Origin: an uncultured Spirochaetaceae bacterium
GTDB lineage: Bacteria > Spirochaetota > Spirochaetia > Sphaerochaetales > Sphaerochaetaceae
Assembly (NCBI GenBank): GCA_944389075.1
Contig: CALXLA010000041.1
Coordinates: forward strand, 1 to 59,730
Direction: 5' to 3'
DNA length: 59,730 nucleotides
A program made the position numbers and the translations under genes. Below the pieces are notes generated by a model. The model was not told the DNA's origin. It did not search any database and saw only the letters and a list, made by a program, of their open reading frames with translations. Below are positions 53,153 to 59,730 of this stretch, in pieces (position 1 is the first letter of the stretch; the number at the start of each line of letters is the position of its first letter).

Positions 53153-54442
53153 CTAAATACTGTAGCCGAAGAGAAGCGGCAGTCCCGTGGTAAGGGGTTC
53201 CCAGAGGCTGATTGCGACGAGAACAACGACATTACAGCAAAGATACGGAGCCGCACCCTTGAAAATCTCGATGATAGGCATCTTCATGATCCTGTTGCAT
53301 ACATTGAGGCACATACCTACAGGCGGTGTGCAGAGACCGATTGCAAGACCTGTTATGAGCATTGCACCGAACTGAAGCGACGAGAAGCCATAGCTTTCCA
53401 TTACAGGAAGCATGATAGGTGTCAGAAGCAGGATCGCAGGGCTGACATCAATGAAGCAGCCGATAAGAAGGATCATTATGTCGAACACGATTGCGATTGC
53501 CCAGCGAGGCATATTCAGGGATGTGAAGAATGCACCTACCTGATCTGGGACACCTTCCATCGTCAGGATCCATGTGAAAATCGTCGTGAAACCGATGATG
53601 ATCATTACGGAAGCTGAAGATACGAATGTGTTCTTCACTGATTCCCATACATCCTTCCAGGTAAGCTCGCGATAGATAAAGAATCCAACGATCAGCGCAT
53701 AAAACACTGCAGCGCCTGCACTCTCAGATGCCGTACAGATACCGGTTGATACCACAAGTATGATGAAGAGCGGCATCAGAATAGCCGGAATTCCTCCGAG
53801 GATATCATGCCAGAACTGCTTCGCATCGAACTTCTGCCTCTCAGGATGCCAGTGATTCTTCACGCTCATGAATACAACGAACGCAAGCTGGCATACACCT
53901 ACAAGAATGCCGGGAAGGGCACCTGCGAGGAAGAGAGCTCCGACAGATGCGCCTGAGATCATTGAATAGACGATCATAGGCGTCGAAGGAGGGATGATCA
54001 TTCCCATCGTAGAAGATGCGACTGTTATACCTGCAGCGACCTTCCTCGGATAGCCATCAGCTTCCATTGCAGGTATGATGATGCTTCCAAGAGCCGATGT
54101 ATCAGCAACAGATGAGCCGGAGATACCACCGAAGATCATCGAATCGACGATGTTCACCTCTCCAAGTCCTCCATGGATCGGGCGGAGGATCTGGGTACAG
54201 AAGCTGATGATCCTCTTCGTGAGACCACCGCTGCTCATTATATCGCCAGCAAGCATGAACAATGGCATTGCGATCATGAGGTCGCTGTAGCAGCCATTCC
54301 ATACTCTCTGCGGAAGCATCTGGAGAAGAAGAGGGTTCGACAGCAGATATGTGATGCAAGCTGCTCCGATAGCAAAAGCAAGTGGTACTCCGATGATGAC
54401 AAAGAAAATCAACAGCACCAGTAGAATAACCATTGTAATCAT
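53153..54442 (-). CDS. TRAP transporter large permease (DctM)
   Basis: The Na+-driven translocation subunit, about 12 helices over 429 residues. FFVIIGVPLAFAIGAACITY opens it; FGGISGSSVADTSALGSIII and ASSTMGMIIPPSTPMIVYSM are family signatures. GGAGGAGAGA precedes the ATG, which overlaps the DctQ stop by four bases. It precedes the aldolase by 11 bases. Confidence 0.93.
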   Translation of the reverse strand: MITMVILLVLLIFFVIIGVPLAFAIGAACITYLLSNPLLLQMLPQRVWNGCYSDLMIAMPLFMLAGDIMSSGGLTKRIISFCTQILRPIHGGLGEVNIVDSMIFGGISGSSVADTSALGSIIIPAMEADGYPRKVAAGITVASSTMGMIIPPSTPMIVYSMISGASVGALFLAGALPGILVGVCQLAFVVFMSVKNHWHPERQKFDAKQFWHDILGGIPAILMPLFIILVVSTGICTASESAGAAVFYALIVGFFIYRELTWKDVWESVKNTFVSSASVMIIIGFTTIFTWILTMEGVPDQVGAFFTSLNMPRWAIAIVFDIMILLIGCFIDVSPAILLLTPIMLPVMESYGFSSLQFGAMLITGLAIGLCTPPVGMCLNVCNRIMKMPIIEIFKGAAPYLCCNVVVLVAISLWEPLTTGLPLLFGYSI

Positions 54443-54978
54443 CTGGTCTCTCCTCCCTTCTCGTCCCGGCTCTTGTCATAGTAGACAGGTGCGAATTCAG
54501 AAATATCAGCGGTAATGAAGCCGACGATCTTTATGATCGTGCATATTCCGCAGATGACTCCGGAAACAGGCATTATGCCATACATATATTTCATAGGGAT
54601 TCCCATACCCTGGCTTATCTGCTTTCCAGCCGCGGCAACATACTTGAATCCGAAGTATGTGAACACCGCAACAACGATGAAGACAATCAGATAATCCACG
54701 ACAGCGACCCAGCGCTTTACAGATGGCTTGATCCTGTCATAGACGATATCGATGATTACATGGTCATTCCTCAGAAGACAAAGCCCCATCCCCCAGAATG
54801 TCGTGAATGCGAAAAGCGTCGTGATGAACTCAGCCAGCTCTTTCCAGCTATGGGCGAAGAAATATCTTGCAATAACGGTAAATGCAACAAGGGCTGCGAG
54901 AAGAGCCATTGCAATCGCACCTATTGCAAAATAGATGTCATATAATCTTCTGCCCGCATTCTTCAATGTGTCGTTCAT
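54439..54978 (-). CDS. TRAP transporter small permease (DctQ)
   Basis: Four-helix partner of DctM: IYFAIGAIAMALLAALVAFT, WKELAEFITTLFAFTTFWGM, VVDYLIVFIVVAVFTYFGF and the final IMPVSGVICGICTIIKIVG. 179 residues, normal. AAGGAG is six bases before the ATG. Translationally coupled to DctM. Confidence 0.9.
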   Translation of the reverse strand: MNDTLKNAGRRLYDIYFAIGAIAMALLAALVAFTVIARYFFAHSWKELAEFITTLFAFTTFWGMGLCLLRNDHVIIDIVYDRIKPSVKRWVAVVDYLIVFIVVAVFTYFGFKYVAAAGKQISQGMGIPMKYMYGIMPVSGVICGICTIIKIVGFITADISEFAPVYYDKSRDEKGGETR

Positions 54979-54998
54979 TGATTACTCCTTAAGAAAAA

Positions 54999-55027
54999 AT
55001 ACTCCTGGATCAGTGCTCCAGGAGTAT
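54999..55027 (-). terminator. Terminator between dctP and dctQ
   Basis: Read on the minus strand, ATACTCCTGGA pairs perfectly with TCCAGGAGTAT (11 pairs, seven-base loop) and runs into TTTTTTCTT. Partial termination here would make the binding protein more abundant than the permease, as is usual in TRAP operons. Confidence 0.85.
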
Positions 55028-55043
55028 CCTGCAGACGTCAGAA

Positions 55044-56087
55044 TCAGTTGTTAGCCACGATTTCCTGAAGCTCAGCAAGCTCTTCAGCTGTAAGAATTCC
55101 GGAATCGATGCACTGCTGATAGACAACCTGTACAGCGTCCTTGAATGCCTGAAGCTCATCCTCTGTAGGAACATAGATCTCACCACCAGCATCTACTACT
55201 GCCTGTCTTGCGGAAGCCTGAAGCTCATCAACGAGCTGATCATTGTATGTACCCATCTCGGCTGCGCACTCTCTGATGATTGTCTGGAATTCCTCAGGAA
55301 GGCTGTTCCACCATGCAGCATTGACGTAGAACGGATCCGGATGGAACTGATAGTTGACTTCTGTGAAGTAATTCTGGACTTCATAGAACTTCATGCTGGA
55401 AATATTTGTCCAAGGGTTCTCCTGACCATCAGCAACACCGGTTCTGAGAGCCATATAGAGATCTGAATACGGAACAGGAGTTGTTGTAGCGCCAAGGGCG
55501 ATGAATGTCCTGTCAATCGTCTCCATTCCAGCTGTTCTCATCTTGAGGCCCTGAAGATCAGAAGGCTTTGTGATAGGATGCCTGTTGTTTGAGAACTGTC
55601 TGAAACCACCTGCATCACAGAGATTGATGATGACAGTACCTGTCTCTGCTTCAGCTTCTGCACAGACTTTTGCGGCAAGATCGCTATGAAGAAGCGCTGT
55701 GACCTCCTCTCTTGTCTGGGCAAGGAATGGAAGCGTGAACATAAGAAGACGCGGAGTGAAGTCGAACTGGCCTCCTCTCATTCCCTGCAGTGTTCCGATG
55801 ACAACCTGCTCAAGCATTTCCTTCTCAGTACCGAGCTGGCCATTTCCGAATACCTGTACGGTGACATGTCCATTTGTCCTGGCCTCTACATCCTCGACGA
55901 ACTTCTCAAGGGAAATGGACCTTGGGTTGTCCGCAGGCTGTGAATGCCCGATCATCATCACATAATTGCCAAGCCCGGCGAACTCATCGTCTTCGCTTGA
56001 TGCAGTTGCCGCTGTCTCGCTGCTGCCACCAGCGAATACGGAAACTGCAAGGAGAAGTACGAGCAGAACAGACAGTACTTTCTTCAT
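55044..56087 (-). CDS. TRAP transporter solute-binding protein (DctP)
   Basis: Periplasmic receptor for an organic or sugar acid. Signal peptide KKVLSVLLVLLLAVSVFA, then GGSSETAATASSEDDE; as in the sugar ABC binding protein, no lipobox cysteine is present. Family motifs: FGNGQLGTEKEMLEQV, SDLQGLKMRTAGME (the conserved arginine that binds a carboxylate) and LRTGVADGQENPWTNI. AAGGAGGG precedes the ATG. It is the first gene of dctPQM-aldolase, divergent from the gntR gene across 283 bases that hold three matching palindromes. Confidence 0.93.
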   Translation of the reverse strand: MKKVLSVLLVLLLAVSVFAGGSSETAATASSEDDEFAGLGNYVMMIGHSQPADNPRSISLEKFVEDVEARTNGHVTVQVFGNGQLGTEKEMLEQVVIGTLQGMRGGQFDFTPRLLMFTLPFLAQTREEVTALLHSDLAAKVCAEAEAETGTVIINLCDAGGFRQFSNNRHPITKPSDLQGLKMRTAGMETIDRTFIALGATTTPVPYSDLYMALRTGVADGQENPWTNISSMKFYEVQNYFTEVNYQFHPDPFYVNAAWWNSLPEEFQTIIRECAAEMGTYNDQLVDELQASARQAVVDAGGEIYVPTEDELQAFKDAVQVVYQQCIDSGILTAEELAELQEIVANN

Positions 56088-56130
56088 GAAATCCCTCCTT
56101 AGTAACCCCCAAAAGGACTAAAAACAAGTA

Positions 56131-56140
56131 TGTATACAAA
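56131..56140 (-). promoter_or_regulatory. Operator site 1 (TRAP side)
   Basis: TGTATACA at 56131-56138, read on the minus strand as TTTGTATACA, lies 44 bases before the dctP start. It matches sites 2 and 3. Confidence 0.6.
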
Positions 56141-56196
56141 TCCAATTACTTATATTTAAAGTAATTGAATTCAAAAATCCAAAATCTCAGATTCAA

Positions 56197-56207
56197 CTTG
56201 TATACAT
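56197..56207 (+). promoter_or_regulatory. Operator site 2 (middle)
   Basis: CTTGTATACAT with palindromic core TGTATACA at 56199-56206. It sits between the two divergent promoters. Confidence 0.6.
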
Positions 56208-56348
56208 CTTAATTAAGAAGTTATCATGGTTTTTCATATCGCGCAACTTTTTTCTTCACAAAATCTCTATATTTTCATTTTCTTTTTATCGGAGAACAAA
56301 TTGCTTGAAATACCAGGAGAGGTGGAAGTATCATAAATACGATAACAG

Positions 56349-56359
56349 CTTGTATACAG
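56349..56359 (+). promoter_or_regulatory. Operator site 3 (just before gntR)
   Basis: CTTGTATACAG, core TGTATACA at 56351-56358, partly overlapping the AGGGGAG ribosome-binding site of the regulator. Binding here would give autorepression. Confidence 0.6.
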
Positions 56360-56370
56360 GGGAGAGAACC

Positions 56371-57063
56371 TTGAAACCACAACTCAGCATTGACCAGATG
56401 TATCAGACCATAGAGCAGGAAATCGTGAACCTGAGGATCAAGCCCAATGAGATATTGAGCGAGAACTCGCTTGCGCAGAGATTCGAGGTATCAAGAACTC
56501 CTGTTCGTAGCATATTGCAGAGACTGCAGGAAAATGGCTTCGTGCGCATCATCCCCGGGAAAGGCACATTTGTAGAACCAATAGACATAGAGATAGCGAC
56601 TCAGATGATTTACCTCAGGACTTCTGTAGAGACGATGGTTCTCCGGGATTTCATAAGAACGGCAACCCCTACCGATGTTGAGAGCGTGCGATATGCGCTG
56701 GTAAAGCTTGAGGAAGCAGCGAATGGTGCCGGCAACCTCGATACCTTCGACATAAACTTCTTCCTCAAAGAGGATATGGATATGCACCGCATATGGTTCA
56801 GCACAATGAAGAAGCTTTACATATGGGACATGCTGATGAAGCCGCATCCTGATTATTCAAGATTCATACGCCTCGATATCGTGGGAGCAAAGAATGTCCC
56901 GGATGTGATTACAGAACACCGCATGATAATGGATCTTATAGACAACAGGTCCACAGACGGCATTGAGGAGCTCATCTCAAGACATCTCTATGGCGGAATA
57001 AGAAGACTTGGAAGCAAGCTCTTCTCAGATGAGTACAGGTCTTACTTCCAATCAGCCTTCTGA
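56371..57063 (+). CDS. GntR-family (FCD) transcription regulator
   Basis: A winged helix-turn-helix (IKPNEILSENSLAQRFEVSR, then TPVRSILQRLQENGFVRIIP) followed by an all-helical FCD sensor domain with metal/ligand residues D-x-x-x-H (DMDMHRIWF), E-H (VITEHRMIMD) and H (SRHLYGG). I prefer the TTG at 56371, six bases after GGAG: it begins just before the HTH as usual and leaves operator site 3 outside the gene; an upstream TTG at 56305 is the alternative. Divergent from the TRAP operon, which it most likely controls in response to the transported acid or a catabolite. Confidence 0.85.
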   Translation: MKPQLSIDQMYQTIEQEIVNLRIKPNEILSENSLAQRFEVSRTPVRSILQRLQENGFVRIIPGKGTFVEPIDIEIATQMIYLRTSVETMVLRDFIRTATPTDVESVRYALVKLEEAANGAGNLDTFDINFFLKEDMDMHRIWFSTMKKLYIWDMLMKPHPDYSRFIRLDIVGAKNVPDVITEHRMIMDLIDNRSTDGIEELISRHLYGGIRRLGSKLFSDEYRSYFQSAF

Positions 57064-58395
57064 TCAGCGGAGTTTCTTCCTTATCTGCATGAAATATATT
57101 GCCACAGCGGTCAAAGAAGAGAGCACCGCCGCCGCAGGCATCACATACCACAGGCCTTCAAGACCTGAATTGCCAAGCAGTAACATCAGCAACAGCGGGA
57201 AGACAAGCGCACTGCAGATAGAGAGGATTGTCGCTTCCCTATTTATGCCTATAGCGGAAAGGAATGACTGGCATGAATAGCTGATCCATCTGACGATGTA
57301 TATCAGTCCCATTATGCCGATCGCATGAATCGCAAGCCGGAGCATATCATCGTCGCTCTCAAGGAAAAGCGAGAAGATCTCGCCGGGGAATATCTCAAGG
57401 AGAAGAGTACAGGCGATACACATGAGCGCAAGTGCCGACATGCATAACAAGGCTATCTTCCTCACCCTGTCCTTTCTTCCGGCTCCCCAGTTGTATCCGA
57501 TTGCAGGCTGCAGGGAATCGAACACGCCATACATTCCCGGCACTATGATCCCATCTATATTCATGAATACTCCATAGATAGATACGGCCACCTCTCCTCC
57601 AAGCCCGAGAAGCAGCATATTCATGAATACCGATGTAAGGCGCCCAGATGTATTGTTGAGGAAACTCGGCAGTCCCTGCAGGAATACAGACTTCAGTATC
57701 GATGTCCAGTCATGTACTCTGACAAAATGCAGTGCCATCCGACCCCTTATGAATGGAACCATGCATATGATGCAGGCCACCGACATTCCAAGACTCGTTC
57801 CCAGTGCCGCATATCCTATTCCCAGATCAAGCACATACAGGAAGATGAACTCAAGGAAAAGGCAAAGAAGCGCCATCGCTATATTCATGGCCATCGAGAA
57901 GCGCACACGCCCGCAGATCCTGAGATAGTTATCAAATACGAATACAAGGCATGTAAGCGGGATGAAGATGGTATAGACCCCAAGATAGATGATTGCTTCA
58001 CGTGCCAGGGCATCATCCGCGCCCATCAGGCGGAACAGGAACGGGCTGGAAACCGTTATCGCCACTGCTGCAAGCGTACTCAGCACCGAGGCCGCGACAA
58101 CAGCTGCGGAGAAGATCCTGTTGGCTTCCTCCTTTTTGCCCTCCCCAAGCTTTATCGCGATATCAATCGAAGAACCGACTGAAATCATATCAGCAACAGC
58201 ATACGCAATCAGAAGCAGAGGCATTGCAAGGTTGCCTCCTGCGAAGGCTGTCTGCCCTACGAATCGTCCGACAAGCAGCATCTCGGCGGAAAAATAGATG
58301 TTTGATGCAATCATCCCGACTGCTCCAGGAACCGCCGCTTTCCAGAAAAGGCTGAAAGGCGGTGTCCCGATGAAGAATTCCCTTTCAGATTTCAT
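57064..58395 (-). CDS. MATE-family efflux transporter
   Basis: A 443-residue exporter with about 12 helices. FFIGTPPFSLFWKAAVPGAV opens it; FSAEMLLVGRFVGQTAFAGGNLA and YNWGAGRKDRVRKIALL are family features. The ATG at 58395 lacks a ribosome-binding site; a TTG at 58410 is possible. It is divergent from a MerR/GyrI-like regulator over a palindromic operator, the layout of bmr-bmrR, so inducible multidrug export is a reasonable inference. The stop codon directly abuts that of the convergent gntR. Confidence 0.88.
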   Translation of the reverse strand: MKSEREFFIGTPPFSLFWKAAVPGAVGMIASNIYFSAEMLLVGRFVGQTAFAGGNLAMPLLLIAYAVADMISVGSSIDIAIKLGEGKKEEANRIFSAAVVAASVLSTLAAVAITVSSPFLFRLMGADDALAREAIIYLGVYTIFIPLTCLVFVFDNYLRICGRVRFSMAMNIAMALLCLFLEFIFLYVLDLGIGYAALGTSLGMSVACIICMVPFIRGRMALHFVRVHDWTSILKSVFLQGLPSFLNNTSGRLTSVFMNMLLLGLGGEVAVSIYGVFMNIDGIIVPGMYGVFDSLQPAIGYNWGAGRKDRVRKIALLCMSALALMCIACTLLLEIFPGEIFSLFLESDDDMLRLAIHAIGIMGLIYIVRWISYSCQSFLSAIGINREATILSICSALVFPLLLMLLLGNSGLEGLWYVMPAAAVLSSLTAVAIYFMQIRKKLR

Positions 58396-58411
58396 GATAT
58401 TGATATTCAAA

Positions 58412-58433
58412 ACTATTGAGTTAACTCCATAGT
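58412..58433. promoter_or_regulatory. MerR-type palindromic operator
   Basis: A 22-base palindrome: ACTATTGAGTT meets AACTCCATAGT, matching in 20 of 22 positions. On the minus strand TTGACT, the likely -35 of the MATE gene, overlaps its edge. It lies between the two divergent start codons, as in MerR-regulated promoters. Confidence 0.65.
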
Positions 58434-58445
58434 CAAGGGTATTGT
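58416..58445 (+). promoter_or_regulatory. Promoter of the merR/gyrI-like gene
   Basis: TTGAGT (58416-58421), 18 bases, TATTGT (58440-58445), which ends seven bases before the ATG at 58453. The -35 lies inside the operator palindrome, so the regulator would also control itself. Confidence 0.5.
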
Positions 58446-58452
58446 AAAAACA

Positions 58453-59268
58453 ATGAAAATCGATGAATCAATATACTATACACCTCATCAGATGGCTTCG
58501 TTCTTCTCCATAAGCAGGGATACTCTCCTCTTCTATGACAGGATCGGACTCTTCACGCCAGCAATGCGCAAAAACAATGGCTATCGCCTGTACTCCGCAT
58601 CACAGGTCAATGAGCTCGATACCATCCTGACGCTGAAAGATCTCGGTATCCCGCTTGCTGCGATAAAGGAAGCTGTCGCAAGCATAAACACCCCATCATT
58701 CCTCTCTCTTCTCGAGAATGAGGAGGCAAGCATCATAGGCAAAATACGCGAATGCAATGCACGGCTTGGTATCGTCAAGGCAATAAAATCTTCGATAAAC
58801 GAAGCCTCCAAGTCTGAAAAAGAAAAGCTATATAAAACCCGTCTTAAGAAAACGCCTTATATCGAGATGCCTATCAGGAAAATCGGGAAGACAGAGACAA
58901 GCGATACAGCATGGCAGGAAGCATACAGCAGACTGATAGCGAAAGCCGGATGCCGCACAATGATAACAACAGGCAGCATCGTGACAATGGAAGATGCGAG
59001 GAACACACTTGGAAGCATATGCAGGAAGGTATATGCAACAGTCCCGGGACCTGCGGAAACATACATACCTGCTGGAGAATATGCATATATGTTCTTCAAA
59101 GGTGCCCTTTCATCTCTGAATGAGTTCTATGCAAGCTTCCTCAAAGCCATAGATGATGAAGGCCTCAGCACTACAGGGGATATCTATGAAGAACTCACGA
59201 TATCCTCGATAGTCACCAGAGATGAGAAGGAACATGTGACAAAGCTTTTCGTGAGGATATCAGAATAA
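58453..59268 (+). CDS. MerR regulator with GyrI-like effector domain
   Basis: A MerR DNA-binding domain (YTPHQMASFFSISRDTLLFY; NNGYRLYSASQVNELDTI), a coiled linker helix, and a C-terminal domain (about 135-271) resembling the GyrI-like drug-binding fold of BmrR and BltR (YIPAGEYAYMFFKGAL; DIYEELTISSIV). Length 271 agrees. No ribosome-binding site precedes the ATG. Divergent from the MATE exporter, it probably activates that gene upon binding hydrophobic or cationic drugs. Confidence 0.87.
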   Translation: MKIDESIYYTPHQMASFFSISRDTLLFYDRIGLFTPAMRKNNGYRLYSASQVNELDTILTLKDLGIPLAAIKEAVASINTPSFLSLLENEEASIIGKIRECNARLGIVKAIKSSINEASKSEKEKLYKTRLKKTPYIEMPIRKIGKTETSDTAWQEAYSRLIAKAGCRTMITTGSIVTMEDARNTLGSICRKVYATVPGPAETYIPAGEYAYMFFKGALSSLNEFYASFLKAIDDEGLSTTGDIYEELTISSIVTRDEKEHVTKLFVRISE

Positions 59269-59343
59269 ACAAGAGATGGAGGCTTTTACGATAGTTTCTT
59301 GAAAAACCTCATTCCTTCTATCAAGATGGATTATACATAAAAT

Positions 59344-59373
59344 AAGGAGCGGCTCCTTGGAATACCGCTCCTT
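59344..59373 (+). terminator. Hairpin after the merR gene
   Basis: AAGGAGCGG pairs with CCGCTCCTT (nine pairs, 12-base loop) and is followed by GCTTCTTT. It lies 75 bases past the merR stop and 22 bases before the convergent edge gene. Confidence 0.8.
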
Positions 59374-59395
59374 GCTTCTTTGGAAATAAGCATGT

Positions 59396-59730
59396 TTATG
59401 TGTTTAAACATGATTGATGATACAATCGGGCGAAACTTTCGAAGTGGTAGTTAAAATCAGCAAAGGTGGCTGAATTTCGGACTGCTTTATATTCAGCTAT
59501 GAAGAACTCGCTATTCAGCGCCTTTGCCTTCGCTACGATTCTCTCGATATTCTGCATGACGCAGTCGGTATAATATTTCTCTCCACACGGGATACATTCC
59601 AGACAAGGGACATTCTTAGTATTCCATGTAAACTTGAAACTGTTCACTCTGCCTGATGGTTTGAGATCATTATACGAAGCCTATCTTTCTCCTCGCAGGC
59701 CAAGGACAATCACGCCATTGTCCGCTGTTG
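59396..59730 (-). CDS. Unrecognised cysteine-containing protein, interrupted and running off the window
   Basis: An 83-residue frame from a GTG at 59647 has a cysteine cluster (CLECIPCGEKYYTDC) and reads like real protein, but its frame continues upstream without a start: ASYNDLKPSGRVNSFKF, then a TAG at 59681-59683, then VIVLGLRGER to the window edge. This suggests a longer gene cut by a nonsense codon, or a start near 59647 after an unrelated frame. No family is recognised; the cysteines could form a zinc site. Confidence 0.4.

Noticed and set aside
52416-53156. A 246-codon plus-strand frame opposite the aldolase
   Set aside because: Exactly mirrors the aldolase gene, which has clear family motifs and a ribosome-binding site.
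1-59730. CRISPR arrays, tRNA and rRNA genes
   Set aside because: No regularly spaced repeats, cloverleaf-like sequences or rRNA signatures were found on either strand by reading.

Overview
The window reads as chromosomal DNA of a host-associated spirochaete, most like Sphaerochaetaceae/Treponemataceae. The support is indirect: an elongation factor G of the spirochaete/mitochondrial EF-G1 type, a carD-ispD-ispF cluster, secreted solute-binding proteins whose mature ends begin near a Gly-Ser-Ser-Glu run without a lipobox cysteine, single-gene outer-membrane barrels, and two ABC importers without their own ATPase. GC is moderate, coding density is high, and many neighbouring genes overlap by four bases. 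I see no rRNA, tRNA or CRISPR array.

Left part (1-20850). A truncated helix-turn-helix gene and a decayed stretch precede a lone serine-palmitoyltransferase-like alpha-oxoamine synthase. A long minus-strand run follows: rimO, uvrD/pcrA, the diadenylate cyclase cdaA with a YbbR-domain partner, acpS, truA, a family-4-like uracil-DNA glycosylase and priA. Plus-strand genes come next: a metallopeptidase-DUF2786 fusion, aroA, an EFR1-type flavodoxin/ferredoxin and a PatB-type C-S lyase. They run into addB-addA, the recombination helicase-nuclease.

Middle part (20850-44600). Here lie an exported DRGH nuclease, a Fic enzyme, an AlbA_2/HATPase gene broken by one extra base, a fibronectin-like/beta-barrel surface protein, a nucleotidyltransferase, a sugar ABC importer with a TIM-barrel isomerase, a MerR regulator, and a lipoprotein whose promoter spacer holds ten consecutive G. 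These are followed by radC, a recQ-type helicase, galK, a MATE exporter, a YolD/Y-family polymerase pair, an amino-acid ABC importer, a second barrel protein, and carD-ispD-ispF.

Right part (44600-59730). fusA, a HIT protein, a lipoprotein with an endonuclease/phosphatase-like tail, thioredoxin, a large membrane protein with a glycine-zipper end, a dead IS605-type tnpB fragment, and a two-gene redox unit (double-rubredoxin helical protein plus ferredoxin/zinc-ribbon protein) come first. Then there is a TRAP importer with an HpcH/HpaI aldolase and a divergent GntR regulator with three matching TTGTATACA sites, and finally a MATE exporter divergent from its MerR/GyrI-like regulator across a 22-base palindrome.

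Themes. DNA repair is heavily represented (addAB, uvrD, priA, recQ, radC, Y-family polymerase, UDG-like). Several first-in-transcript genes have a -10 hexamer only 6-7 bases before the start codon and no Shine-Dalgarno sequence, which predicts leaderless mRNAs beside ordinary SD-led genes. The most interesting signals are the poly-G promoter, the leaderless pattern, the TRAP operator set, the metallopeptidase-DUF2786 fusion and the two-gene redox unit. No wholly new multi-gene system is demonstrated.
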